From a virus, in the IMG/VR virus record IMGVR_UViG_3300032401_000054, positions 1-30,091 of that record: a stretch of 30,091 nucleotides of DNA, one strand, 5' to 3'. Position 1 is the stretch's first letter. Every line of letters begins with the position of its first letter. Of the stretch, positions 21,128-29,726 are shown piece after piece. The position numbers and the translations under genes were made by a program. The notes beneath the pieces are model-generated. The model worked only from the letters and a program-made list of their open reading frames with translations, was not told the origin of the DNA and did not search any database.

Positions 21128-21460
21128 TTATATTATTGTTTTTTCAACATAAGTTGATGTCTCACCTTCAGTGAATCCTTTCTCAATTAATAATGGTAAT
21201 GAACTTGGTTTACACCAAGCATATACAGTAAACCCACTATAACGAGTTTTAACATATTCCCATCTAGTATCCCACAACATTCTAAAAACACCTTTTAGTC
21301 TATGTTCTTCGTGTACCCAAGCATCTAAAAATTTTATTTTATTACTTTCTTCTCGTTCCATATATATGTGACCTATAATTTCACCATTTAACATGGCAAT
21401 CCATGTTTCAAGTTGTTGTGCGTTACTCTTAAGGTGTATAACTTTAATATCTTCAATCAT
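21128..21460 (-). CDS. GNAT-family acetyltransferase
   Basis: A 110-residue small GNAT domain protein. The central strand-turn EIIGHIYMERE, then IKFLDAWVHEEHRLKGVFRM (the motif A region, with H-R-x-x-G in place of the usual Q/R-x-x-G-x-G/A) and the C-terminal VYAWCKPSSLPLLIEKGF (motif B; the 'N...A...LYEKxGF' pattern) fit the family. It would transfer an acetyl group from acetyl-CoA to an unknown amine. The domain is shorter than typical GNATs (140-150 residues) and the CoA pyrophosphate loop is degenerate, so activity is uncertain. The target could be a host protein, RNA or small molecule. Confidence 0.72.
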   Translation of the reverse strand: MIEDIKVIHLKSNAQQLETWIAMLNGEIIGHIYMEREESNKIKFLDAWVHEEHRLKGVFRMLWDTRWEYVKTRYSGFTVYAWCKPSSLPLLIEKGFTEGETSTYVEKTII

Positions 21461-21462
21461 AA

Positions 21463-21684
21463 TTACATTACTATTTTTGGCGGATATCCCAAATCATCTT
21501 CTATTGGGAATGGATTTATTGGTATTGGTATTCTTTCAAATGGCGTTATTTTAATTGATTCATGTTTTTCCTCCTTAACATGACTCATTTTTTCAACGAT
21601 AGGTGAAATATCAATGTGTTTATTTTCAAGTTTACCATAAAGATAACCTTCTAACCAAATATAAAATTCTTTGTGTGTTAACAT
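21463..21684 (-). CDS. Small hypothetical phage protein
   Basis: A 73-residue protein starting MLTHKEFYIWLEGYLYGKL, a helix pattern that recurs in short phage proteins I have seen without known function. The second half is proline-rich (ITPFERIPIPINPFPIEDDL) and probably unstructured. Its start overlaps the end of the 48-residue gene upstream by seven bases, and it ends two bases before the GNAT gene. Confidence 0.6.
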   Translation of the reverse strand: MLTHKEFYIWLEGYLYGKLENKHIDISPIVEKMSHVKEEKHESIKITPFERIPIPINPFPIEDDLGYPPKIVM

Positions 21685-21824
21685 AATTCTCTATTATAAA
21701 GATTTACTAAAATAATTCTTGCAAATTTAAAATCTTTTGCTCTGTTTAATTTTAAACCATACGCCAATGCCACAATTTTAAGATGTGGGTAAGCTTCACT
21801 AATTGTCATGTCACCTAATCTCAT
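21678..21824 (-). CDS. Small helical protein
   Basis: A 48-residue protein, MRLGDMTISEAYPHLKIVAL then AYGLKLNRAKDFKFARIILV. Its ATG overlaps the stop of the zinc-ribbon gene by one base, and its end overlaps the next start by seven bases. This linkage on both sides, with a sensible protein composition, argues that it is real. Function unknown. Confidence 0.55.
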   Translation of the reverse strand: MRLGDMTISEAYPHLKIVALAYGLKLNRAKDFKFARIILVNLYNRELC

Positions 21825-22039
21825 CAGTCAATAAATAATTCAAAGTCTGAATTAACATGTCCACAATCATTACACATATAAGTTGGAAATGGAACAATTG
21901 TGTCTTCATGACTTCCTGTTAATAATGCAGGTACTTTTTTTAACATAGTTACTTCTTTGAAGTACTTTGATTCACATTTTTCACACTTGATAGTTTGTTG
22001 TTCTTTCAAGTTAATTTTTGGTCTTATAATATCGTCCAT
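21824..22039 (-). CDS. Zinc-ribbon protein
   Basis: A 71-residue protein with two CxxC knuckles, CEKCESKYF at residues 19-27 and MCNDCGHVNSDF near 55-66, arranged as a zinc ribbon. The acidic C-terminus is short. The size and layout are those of small phage zinc-ribbon proteins that bind RNA polymerase or nucleic acid, though no such partner is visible here. It is coupled at both ends with neighbours by stop-start overlaps. Confidence 0.7.
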   Translation of the reverse strand: MDDIIRPKINLKEQQTIKCEKCESKYFKEVTMLKKVPALLTGSHEDTIVPFPTYMCNDCGHVNSDFELFID

Positions 22040-22128
22040 TATTTTATTATATAATTTATGTTTATTTTAATTGTTGAGTTGTCCCAACTTGTGTTGGTAT
22101 ACCAAATAGGTGTAATTGTAGTTTCCAT
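22039..22128 (-). CDS. Possible 29-residue peptide
   Basis: An ATG at 22128 opens a 29-codon frame, METTITPIWYTNTSWDNSTI and onward, whose TAA overlaps the ATG of the zinc-ribbon gene (TAATG), as for other coupled pairs here. The short length means it may be a leader peptide controlling the ribbon gene or a chance frame. A CCAAC/GTTGG hairpin lies inside it. Confidence 0.35.
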   Translation of the reverse strand: METTITPIWYTNTSWDNSTIKININYIIK

Positions 22129-22141
22129 ATATAATTATAGT

Positions 22142-23005
22142 TTATTTTTTAAGTTTAGTCAAATGTTGTTTTATATCCATTTCAAGAATTTTATTCATAG
22201 TTTTTTTAGAAACTCGATGTTCGTGATACTCTCTTTCTTCTGTTATTAACACAATAATACAACCTAAAAGTTGTATGTCTTCATATTTTGATCCTTCCAA
22301 CATTTTCAAAATTAGTTTACCATAAAAAGGTAACTGAGTGTTATAGTGACCCAATGCATTGTCAGGTAAATCTTCAAAAGGTTTTTTCATTTTTTTTGTA
22401 TAACGAGTAACCTCAAAGTTTTTTGGTTTATTTGATTTCCAGTCTGTTATTAAAATACCAACCTTACCATTTGTTCCAATAACCAACCATACCTTATCGG
22501 GTTGACCGGTATATCCAAGTTCAGGGTGGCCTAAAACAATCTCAGTATCAATCAACACACATCCTCTTTCTTTGAGTAATTCAATATATCTTTTACCTGC
22601 AATTATCATCGTATCACTTTTGATAATTTGTTCGGCATCACAATCAAATATTGGTTGTCGAACCACTTTATCAATCCCAAACTCATTAAGAGTGTGTTCC
22701 TCTAAAAAGAAGTGACAACGAGACCCCAAGTTAGCTGATTTTCTTCCTAACTCTGCCCATTCATTAACCAATCTTTCGGCCTCATCGGGATCTCCTCCAG
22801 CCTTATTAAATGCCGCCTGTTCGGTTGGAAACTCGTCGTAAAAAAGTTTCATGACTTTAGATACCGATGGAAAATCTGATTTTAGAACACCGTTTTTATC
22901 CAACATGGTGTATTTATGACTTTCCTCCTCAAAGGTGAGTTGGAATTCTTTTTGTCTTTCAGAGATGATGTCTCTTATTTCTTGTGCAATTTTTTTTAAA
23001 TCCAT
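22142..23005 (-). CDS. PD-(D/E)XK nuclease (RecB/Cas4-like exonuclease)
   Basis: A 287-residue nuclease-family protein. The catalytic core is visible as ELGYTGQPDKVWLV followed by VGILITDWKSNKPKN, giving the D...DxK arrangement, with an upstream acidic motif near CVLIDTEIVLGHPE and a downstream helix LGHYNTQLPFYGKLI (the motif IV-like QxxxY region of RecB-family nucleases). There is no Cas4 cysteine cluster. It is adjacent to the primase: its start overlaps the primase stop by one base, so a role in replication, recombination or DNA-end processing is likely. Substrate polarity cannot be inferred. Confidence 0.8.
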   Translation of the reverse strand: MDLKKIAQEIRDIISERQKEFQLTFEEESHKYTMLDKNGVLKSDFPSVSKVMKLFYDEFPTEQAAFNKAGGDPDEAERLVNEWAELGRKSANLGSRCHFFLEEHTLNEFGIDKVVRQPIFDCDAEQIIKSDTMIIAGKRYIELLKERGCVLIDTEIVLGHPELGYTGQPDKVWLVIGTNGKVGILITDWKSNKPKNFEVTRYTKKMKKPFEDLPDNALGHYNTQLPFYGKLILKMLEGSKYEDIQLLGCIIVLITEEREYHEHRVSKKTMNKILEMDIKQHLTKLKK

Positions 23006-23904
23006 TATTTTATTATACGATAATATTCATCTTTTATTTCACCTCTCAGATCTGCAATATCTGAATCTTCAGGTAATTTTATTAGTTTAATTTTTCCCCA
23101 TAATTCACCACCATTTAACTCGTGATAAAGTTTAACCGCATTTTGCCAAGCATCGGCATCTAAACATATTGTTATATCACCCTTAGCTTTCATATATATT
23201 GTTTCGAATAAAAGTTCTGACATATGTTTACCAAGCATGGGTATTGAGTTATCTAAAAATAGACCATCAAAAGCGCCCTCAACCAAAAATATATCTTTTT
23301 TCCAATCAATAAGATTTTCCCAAAAAATAATTTTATCTTTTTCTGCTTCAGGGTTTTTATATTTGGCCCTTGACATTGGATCCCAACTTCTTGCGATATA
23401 GTAATTCAATTCTCCCTTACCACCATAAGATGGAATTATAATTCTACCGGCATGATCTCCCTTATCACAAAACCCAATTTGATATTTTTCAATCATATAA
23501 TCGGAAATTCCCCGATTATATAGGTAATTTATTGCTTGTCTTCTAATTGGGTATACCTTACTTGAGTCTTTGAATAAGGTAAAACTTTCGGGAAGTTTAA
23601 GTGTTTTTTTCTTTCTTTCTCTTTTTACTACAGTTTCAGGTTTAAAAACTTGATATAGTTTTTTTTGTTTTTTATTTCCGTATTTATCAAATATTCTACC
23701 CAAAGGTCCGTGTGTGTTTTCACTATCACCGCAGGACCAACATTTATAAACATTATCTATGTAGTTAATTTCCAAATTATGTTTATTTCTACCATCATCA
23801 CATACAGGACAGTTAAAAGAGATTTGTCCTTTATTGGCGTAGTGGAGTCCGTGATCACCAAGAACTTCCTCCAATAACTCAACTAATGCTTCGTTTTCTT
23901 CCAT
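23005..23904 (-). CDS. DNA primase (DnaG / gp61 type)
   Basis: A 299-residue primase with the zinc-binding domain at the N-terminus (CPVCDDGRN at 32-40 and YKCWSCGDS at 53-61) and the Toprim catalytic domain toward the C-terminus: FLVEGAFDGLFLDN carries the glutamate and nearby acidic residue, and ITICLDADAWQNA carries the DxD. It would synthesise short RNA primers for lagging-strand replication. The compact size matches T4 gp61 rather than the 580-residue bacterial DnaG. The helicase partner is not in the window. It is divergent from the structural genes to its right. Confidence 0.92.
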   Translation of the reverse strand: MEENEALVELLEEVLGDHGLHYANKGQISFNCPVCDDGRNKHNLEINYIDNVYKCWSCGDSENTHGPLGRIFDKYGNKKQKKLYQVFKPETVVKRERKKKTLKLPESFTLFKDSSKVYPIRRQAINYLYNRGISDYMIEKYQIGFCDKGDHAGRIIIPSYGGKGELNYYIARSWDPMSRAKYKNPEAEKDKIIFWENLIDWKKDIFLVEGAFDGLFLDNSIPMLGKHMSELLFETIYMKAKGDITICLDADAWQNAVKLYHELNGGELWGKIKLIKLPEDSDIADLRGEIKDEYYRIIK

Positions 23905-23979
23905 TCCTTATAATATAATCATAAACTTTCAATACATCAACTACACAAACTTTTCTGTTCTTTTATATTTATTGTTGAT
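23905..23979. promoter_or_regulatory. Divergent promoter region, primase versus virion genes
   Basis: The 75-bp spacer separates the minus-strand primase from the plus-strand structural gene. ATATTTAT at 23965-23972 lies seven bases before the plus-strand ATG. It has no Shine-Dalgarno. Promoters for both directions must lie here or inside the neighbouring coding ends. Confidence 0.45.
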
Positions 23980-24201
23980 ATGCCAACACAAATAACAATA
24001 AACACATTAGCAGGATTGTCACCTTTTGATATATACACATGTGATACAGGGTACACAACTTGTGTTTATGTTTCAACAATAACATCAGGTCAAATTCCAT
24101 ATATTTTTATATTACCATTTATTCAAGAGGGCATGAACCCTATAGGTTTAAGGGTTGTGGATAACTCTAATTGCATAATCGAAGAAAATTTAACTTTATA
24201 A
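23980..24201 (+). CDS. Small hypothetical protein of the virion region
   Basis: A 73-residue protein, mostly beta-strand forming ([20 protein letters not shown], then [18 protein letters not shown]), with three cysteines. It is followed after one base by the large Pro/Thr-rich gene and almost certainly shares its transcript. The sequence style ([17 protein letters not shown]) resembles that of the Cys-rich modules downstream, so a virion decoration or chaperone role is possible. No family recognised. Confidence 0.6.
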   Translation: MPTQITINTLAGLSPFDIYTCDTGYTTCVYVSTITSGQIPYIFILPFIQEGMNPIGLRVVDNSNCIIEENLTL

Positions 24202-24202
24202 A

Positions 24203-26086
24203 ATGGCGTGTGTTCTTTTTAGTATATATACTGGTACAACTTCAGCAGGATTATGTGAGGGTAATGGTAAAGAAATGCAAGTTTATATTGATGCCACAGC
24301 ACCTTTTCCTGATTTTACAACAGTTAACACAGACCCTGGTTGTTTAACACCAGCAAGTGGAAGTTTTTTCTTCTATTATCAAAACTATGTTTATGATTAC
24401 TCTGGTGTGTATATTGTATCATCGACTCGTTGTCCAACACCAACCCCAACACCAACTCCAACAGTTACACCTACGTTAACAACAACACCAACTAATACGC
24501 CAACTGAAACTCCAACAAATACGCCAACTGAAACTCCAACAAATACGCCAACTGAAACTCCAACAAATACTCCAACTGAAACTCCAACAAATACGCCAAC
24601 TGAAACTCCAACTAATACGCCAACTGAAACTCCAACAAATACTCCTACACAAACATTAACACCTACTAACACAAAAACCCCAACACCAACACCAACATTT
24701 ACCCCAACACCTTCATCAACCCCAACATCAGATTATTGTGTTCATAATACAATAACTTACGACGGTGATTATTTTTTTGGTGGTACTTATGACGGATATA
24801 ATTATTATAACAATACAACATTATTGGTTGGTTTTATTTTTTATTCAATACTTGAAAATAGATGGTGTTTAGCTGCGAATTTAGGTGATCCTTGCGTTGA
24901 GTTTGGGCCATATGGTAGTACTTCGTCTACACCAGATTTAGACGATACTGTGATGTATATTGGTATTTGTGTCACAACAACCACAACCACAAATCCTTGT
25001 GCGAATTTTGACTTTGACGCAATTTTTGATTGTTTTATTCAACCAACACCAAGTATCACACCTACCAACACAACAACCCCTACTATAACACCAACCCCTT
25101 CTGTGACAGCACTTTGTGGTGGAAGGTCTCTTAGTGCAAGCATATCGTCAATTTCTCCTACCCCAACTGCGACTCCAACAGTTACACCTTCGTCAACACC
25201 TGTTATTACAAGACCTTGTGTTTTTTCGGGTGAAGTAGTATTTAACTCCATAAATCAAATTATTGAATGTGCTAATAGTAAGAAATTTAAAGATTGTTTT
25301 ACAGGAATTAATTACTTTACATCAGGATTAGTTTTAGTTTCAGGTACTACATCACCAAAAGAAGGTTATGTGTATAACGCAACGATCAACGGATTAAGTT
25401 ATTGTGTGGTATTTGAAGGTTTATTTGAAAACCTAAGTGGTGTTGATAATATTAGTTTAACAAATGAAGTTGGCCCATCTAACTTAGGTTCGTGTTTAGA
25501 ATGTACACCATCTTTACCTGAACCAATTTTAGAATGTGTTATTGCTAGTTCCAAATGTGGTACTTCTTATGCTACTCCAGGTCCGTATATTAATGGTAAA
25601 CTATCATATACATGGAGTTTTACTTTACCTATTTCCCCTCAGTACTTTTATAAAATTTATTGGGATAATATCAATGACCGATGGAATGCAACTGAAACCA
25701 CAACAAATGTATTAGGGGCTTATTTAGAAATAGATAGCGAACTTCCAATAGGCACAGCATTAGAGTGGGTTATTGGTTTAACTACCAATCCATCCGTAGG
25801 TTGTTTTGATGATACTTTTACCACAACCCTATTAAATGTTCCTTGCCCGACATTAACACCAACACCTACTCCAACACCAAGTGCAACACCTTGTGTTCAA
25901 AAGAAATATCGTGTCACTAATGTGAGCCCATCAGTCATAACATTTCAATACACAACTTGTGTTGGAGGATCACCCATAACTGTTTCTTTGGCTGGTTATG
26001 CATTTAGTGTGATTTGTTCCTCTACGGTACCTGTTTCAAACAACCCACAAAATGTATTCATAATCCCTTTGGGATTTGTATGTTAA
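24203..26086 (+). CDS. Pro/Thr-rich, Cys-module virion or adhesin protein
   Basis: A 627-residue protein built from short Cys-rich beta domains joined by Pro/Thr-rich linkers. Domain 1 is at about 1-76; a 100-residue linker (79-177) contains the PTETPTNT repeats. Further domains follow, with linkers at about 285-305 and 315-335 and a last linker [17 protein letters not shown]. The C-terminal domain, [18 protein letters not shown] then VICSSTVPV, has the same pattern as a module of the opposite-strand structural protein at 26802-29687 (YRVKGDADGVIYTFTPCC, then YYICSSSGIVV). There is no signal peptide. I infer a tail-associated or receptor-binding decoration rather than an enzyme. The linkers are extended and possibly glycosylated. 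Confidence 0.7.
   Translation: MACVLFSIYTGTTSAGLCEGNGKEMQVYIDATAPFPDFTTVNTDPGCLTPASGSFFFYYQNYVYDYSGVYIVSSTRCPTPTPTPTPTVTPTLTTTPTNTPTETPTNTPTETPTNTPTETPTNTPTETPTNTPTETPTNTPTETPTNTPTQTLTPTNTKTPTPTPTFTPTPSSTPTSDYCVHNTITYDGDYFFGGTYDGYNYYNNTTLLVGFIFYSILENRWCLAANLGDPCVEFGPYGSTSSTPDLDDTVMYIGICVTTTTTTNPCANFDFDAIFDCFIQPTPSITPTNTTTPTITPTPSVTALCGGRSLSASISSISPTPTATPTVTPSSTPVITRPCVFSGEVVFNSINQIIECANSKKFKDCFTGINYFTSGLVLVSGTTSPKEGYVYNATINGLSYCVVFEGLFENLSGVDNISLTNEVGPSNLGSCLECTPSLPEPILECVIASSKCGTSYATPGPYINGKLSYTWSFTLPISPQYFYKIYWDNINDRWNATETTTNVLGAYLEIDSELPIGTALEWVIGLTTNPSVGCFDDTFTTTLLNVPCPTLTPTPTPTPSATPCVQKKYRVTNVSPSVITFQYTTCVGGSPITVSLAGYAFSVICSSTVPVSNNPQNVFIIPLGFVC
24491..24645 (+). repeat. 24-bp tandem repeat encoding PTETPTNT
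   Basis: About six consecutive 24-bp units, each encoding an eight-residue PTETPTNT linker segment, differing mainly by acg/act and aca/act choices. The unit keeps frame, so copy-number change would alter linker length only. Confidence 0.88.
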
Positions 26087-26116
26087 AAAAAAATATCACC
26101 TAAAGAGGTGATATTT
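26083..26116. terminator. Bidirectional terminator between convergent genes
   Basis: AAATATCACCT (26091-26101) and AGGTGATATTT (26106-26116) form a perfect eleven-base-pair stem with a four-base AAAG loop. On the minus strand the stem is followed by a run of T from the A-tract at 26085-26093, a strong intrinsic terminator for the RuvC-like transcript. The plus-strand tail is weaker. It lies between the plus-strand gene ending at 26086 and the minus-strand gene ending at 26142. Confidence 0.9.
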
Positions 26117-26141
26117 CAAATGATTGGTATTTTAAACAATA

Positions 26142-26747
26142 TTATTTCCAAATACCTTTTGTTCTCATAAAACCTAACACACAAGCGTAGGCATCTGTTT
26201 GATCAAAATTTTCTTTCTTAAGTGTGTTATTTCTTGTATACAACCATTTTATTTGTGGTTCTCTTTTGGCGACTTTATCCCAAATAATCATTTTCTTATC
26301 CACATCTTTTGGCAAACCTCCAAATAACACAAATTTCTTTTTATCGTTTTCTTGTACTAATTCAGGAAATGCAAACTTTCTTGAATTATATGTTGATATA
26401 AATTCAGGAACTATATCTAATATATTATATATCTCCTTGAAAACAAAACTATTAAACCTCAAGAGTGTTTGAATTGTATAAACATTATTTGAGTTTAAAA
26501 GTGGTTCTTCAATAATTACCCTAACTATCCCTAAGTCTTTATACTCTTTAAGTTTTTCTGAAAATATTTCAGACTTTAAAAGAAGTTCTTTAAGTTTATC
26601 TTCGTCTTTATCCACTTTAGGTCTTGGTGAAACATGGGTTAACTCTAAAAGTTCTTCAGTTTGGATGTCAAAAAGCGCCCAACCTATTGTTTTAGTTGAG
26701 ATATCTAAACCCAAAACTTTGGGTGAGTTTTTAATACTTTTTGTCAT
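26142..26747 (-). CDS. RuvC-like Holliday junction resolvase
   Basis: A 201-residue RNase H-fold nuclease. VLGLDISTKTIGWALFD (11-27) holds the first catalytic aspartate D15, VIIEEPLL near residue 100 holds the glutamate, and DQTDAYACVLG near the C-terminus the last acidic pair. This matches RuvC-type resolvases, which cut four-way DNA junctions, and the length is close to RuvC (about 170). It differs from T4 endonuclease VII (gp49), the usual phage debranching enzyme, so this phage may use RuvC chemistry to resolve replication and recombination intermediates before packaging. It is last before the terminator at 26.1 kb and stands alone among virion genes. Confidence 0.85.
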   Translation of the reverse strand: MTKSIKNSPKVLGLDISTKTIGWALFDIQTEELLELTHVSPRPKVDKDEDKLKELLLKSEIFSEKLKEYKDLGIVRVIIEEPLLNSNNVYTIQTLLRFNSFVFKEIYNILDIVPEFISTYNSRKFAFPELVQENDKKKFVLFGGLPKDVDKKMIIWDKVAKREPQIKWLYTRNNTLKKENFDQTDAYACVLGFMRTKGIWK

Positions 26748-26801
26748 ATAATTGTTTTGTTAACTTAATATATAGAAAGAATGTTAAAAAATTGTAGCTT
26801 T

Positions 26802-29687
26802 TTAAAAATCTAATTTAATTACATACTGTTGAATCCCTTGTCTTAACACTGGTGATTGCATTTTTGACATAACTAAAATATCTTCGTTTTCATCTAATAA
26901 CGCAATTTCTGTAACATAAGATGGTGTTCCAAATTTCCATGTTGGGTTTTGAGAAACTAAGAACTCAGAAGAACTTAAATTAATTTTGTACTTCATTTCG
27001 TAAATTGTTGCTTGAATGTCGGTTTCTAAATTTCCATAAAAGAAATACTCATCACCAAAATTCATGCTTGTTCCACTATAATTTAAAGGTACTAAATCAA
27101 TATAATCGTTAAGATTGTAATAATTTGCCGCAGAATAATTGTCTTGTGAGATAACAAAAGTTGTTCCTGTAAGAGACTCCTGAGTTACAAAACCATTTAT
27201 AAACATTGAACTTATCTCACTTGTAAAGTCTATTATTTTCCAATTTTCGGCAACTGGTCTTTGCCCAACAGGCACTTTTTGAGCCAAAACTTGGAATTCA
27301 GTTGCATAAAAACCTTGAGGTACAACACAAGTAGGACATCCTGTTGGTGTAGGTGTTAAAGTAACTGTAGGTGTTGGTGTAGGTGTGTTAAATTCTGTTT
27401 GTGTGTTAGTTACGGTAACACTTGGGGTTAGTGTTTGAGTATTTGTAACACTTGGTGTTATTGTATTTGTTGGTGTAACCGTTGGTGTTACAGTTGGTGT
27501 ATTAGTTGGTGTTTGACATCCAGGACAAGCTCCTTGATTAATTACTGTTGCAGTACCATTTGTAACAACAATCCCACTAGAAGAACAAATATAATAGCTA
27601 GTTCCTGCATCATTATCAGTAAATGGTGAAGTCAGTGTCTCTCCACAACAAGGTGTAAATGTATAAATGACGCCATCGGCATCTCCTTTAACACGGTAAT
27701 TGAAACAAACCTCAGTTGGTGTTGGTGTTGGAGTTTTAGTATTAGTTGGTGTTACTGTAGGAGTTGTCGTTGGTGTACTTGTGGGGTTAGGAATTGGAAT
27801 AAACGATGGTTGTACTAAACATGAAAAATCTCCTCCAAATCTAACTCCAACATTTCTTGGTGTATCTGGTGTACAAATATTTTCAGTTCCTAAAATACTA
27901 GTGTAGTAATTACAATGTAATGAATTTGTAAATGTGTCATGATTTGATAATCTATAAGTAACCCATAAAGTTTCCGCACCACCTGTAAGTAATCCTGTAG
28001 TATTTGATGTACCACATGTGTTTGGTGTGATAAGCGATAATTGAGGTGACGGTAATGTCCAGTTTCTATTTGATTTATAAGAAAGTGCCGCTACTATTTC
28101 TTCATCATCAATAATCACCATTTTAGAATCAGGATATACTTTACCAATTCTACTTGGTAATCCATTTGGTTGTGCAAATGTGTCCCAAAGGTTATAGTAT
28201 CTTAAACCAGGTTGGTTCATGTTTTCAGATACAGTAGACTTTGTGTATTGAACTTGAAATAAATTTTTATTGTCAAATCCCGAAGGATCAACATAAAATG
28301 TTTGACCAAAACAACATTCAGGGTTTTTATGCCACATTAATGTTGGTATGTGTAATTTAAAATTTCTTGCTTGTCCTTGTGTATTTTCAGGATTCTGAGC
28401 ATCGTAAGGTTGCATCGCAAATTTCTCACCATAAAAGAAATCAATAGTTTGATTTGTATAATGTATTATAGATATTGCTTTTTGATTTTGTGGTGTTACA
28501 ACTTGTTTTTCCCCAAATGAGTTATAATGATATACATCATCTGTTGAGGTTTGAGCACTTGTTGTATAACCAAAATACTCTTTAGATCCAATATATTGTA
28601 CAGACCCAAACTTAGTGTAATTTTGGACTTGATTTGATAATAATCCCGCTGGACTTTCTGTCCATGGAATATTCATATTCCAAATTTTAACATCAAACTG
28701 ATCGGTATCACAAACAGATTCAAAATCAATAACACTATCATTCCAATGCGGTCTAGGAGTAAAACTATCGTAAAGAGGTACCATTTTAGGTGGATAAATC
28801 AATGCTCTTGCAACACATTGAGTTGCAACTTCTAAAAAATCAGGAGTTGCTCTATCTAAAGTTAATAAACTACCACATACCGCAACAATTCTATAAGTTA
28901 AAATTGGGTAACAACCATAAACCTGTTTAGTACATTCAGTCATTGGTGGTACTGGACATACAGGACTTTGTGATACTGTAATACAAGGTGTTTTAGTAGG
29001 TGTTGGTGTTGCCGTTGGTGAGGTACAAGGACCAACCCCCGAACTTGTAACTGTTGGTGTTGGTGTTGGTGTTTGATATTGACTAGCCGTTGGTGAAATA
29101 GTTGGTGTTGGTGTTGGTAAATTTGAACATGAACAATCTAAAGCCGCCAATCCATCGTAATAAATTGTAATAAAGTCACCAACTTGTGGTGTTTCCGTTA
29201 TAGTTGGATTACAATTTAAATTATAAACTTCAATTTGGTTTGTTCCACTTAAAGATGACATGTTAACAACATAATTAGGTGTTGAGACATAATTACTACT
29301 TGTGAAAGCCGACCAATTAATTGTTGTTGCTGTTGTATTACCTGTAAAAAAACCTCTTGGTGCTGCCCTATTAAATACTGAATCAAATATAGAATCCATA
29401 AATGGAATTCCATAAATATTTGTTTCTCCTTGGTCAACCAAATAAGGATACTTAATATATTGTCTGTTTGATTCAGGAACACCACTACTGTTTTGAGCAT
29501 TAAACTGTGGTTCCAAAATCACAGTATTTGCTTGGTTATAAGTTGATGGAAGAGTGTTATATGAAATCTCACTATCTCCGATAGCAAAATAAGCAATATT
29601 AAAGTTACCTTCAGATAATTTTTGTCTACCTGTATCTGTAACTCTAGTATTAACTAAGCCTGAAGTATTTTTTATTATGTAAGCCAT
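26802..29687 (-). CDS. Large structural protein with Pro/Thr-rich inserts
   Basis: A 961-residue protein. The N-terminus MAYIIKNTSGLVNTRVTDTG, then FAIGDSEISYN, and the C-terminal region LETDIQATIYEMKYKI with EIALLDENEDILVMSKM look like the ends of a phage tail/baseplate-type structural protein. Between them are three Pro/Thr-rich stretches (about 190-240, 640-670 and 735-790) and several Cys-rich modules, including YRVKGDADGVIYTFTPCC, like the last module of the plus-strand protein at 24203. It is therefore a conserved virion frame carrying variable inserts. The start is an ATG six bases after ATATTTAT with no Shine-Dalgarno. A tail or baseplate decoration is the best guess. Confidence 0.75.
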   Translation of the reverse strand: MAYIIKNTSGLVNTRVTDTGRQKLSEGNFNIAYFAIGDSEISYNTLPSTYNQANTVILEPQFNAQNSSGVPESNRQYIKYPYLVDQGETNIYGIPFMDSIFDSVFNRAAPRGFFTGNTTATTINWSAFTSSNYVSTPNYVVNMSSLSGTNQIEVYNLNCNPTITETPQVGDFITIYYDGLAALDCSCSNLPTPTPTISPTASQYQTPTPTPTVTSSGVGPCTSPTATPTPTKTPCITVSQSPVCPVPPMTECTKQVYGCYPILTYRIVAVCGSLLTLDRATPDFLEVATQCVARALIYPPKMVPLYDSFTPRPHWNDSVIDFESVCDTDQFDVKIWNMNIPWTESPAGLLSNQVQNYTKFGSVQYIGSKEYFGYTTSAQTSTDDVYHYNSFGEKQVVTPQNQKAISIIHYTNQTIDFFYGEKFAMQPYDAQNPENTQGQARNFKLHIPTLMWHKNPECCFGQTFYVDPSGFDNKNLFQVQYTKSTVSENMNQPGLRYYNLWDTFAQPNGLPSRIGKVYPDSKMVIIDDEEIVAALSYKSNRNWTLPSPQLSLITPNTCGTSNTTGLLTGGAETLWVTYRLSNHDTFTNSLHCNYYTSILGTENICTPDTPRNVGVRFGGDFSCLVQPSFIPIPNPTSTPTTTPTVTPTNTKTPTPTPTEVCFNYRVKGDADGVIYTFTPCCGETLTSPFTDNDAGTSYYICSSSGIVVTNGTATVINQGACPGCQTPTNTPTVTPTVTPTNTITPSVTNTQTLTPSVTVTNTQTEFNTPTPTPTVTLTPTPTGCPTCVVPQGFYATEFQVLAQKVPVGQRPVAENWKIIDFTSEISSMFINGFVTQESLTGTTFVISQDNYSAANYYNLNDYIDLVPLNYSGTSMNFGDEYFFYGNLETDIQATIYEMKYKINLSSSEFLVSQNPTWKFGTPSYVTEIALLDENEDILVMSKMQSPVLRQGIQQYVIKLDF

Positions 29688-29693
29688 TTAAAT

Positions 29694-29701
29694 ATAAATA
29701 T
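29694..29701 (-). promoter_or_regulatory. Candidate promoter octamer ATATTTAT
   Basis: ATATTTAT lies six bases before the ATG of the 961-residue structural protein, within a 39-bp gap to the next gene upstream. The plus strand at 29693-29700 reads TATAAATA. Confidence 0.35.
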
Positions 29702-29726
29702 TAGTTTATTAAGTTCATACCACTTT

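Noticed and set aside
24397-24672. Minus-strand frame of repeated [11 protein letters not shown] across the linker of the Pro/Thr-rich gene
   Set aside because: It is the reverse-strand reading of the Pro/Thr repeat and has no independent support.
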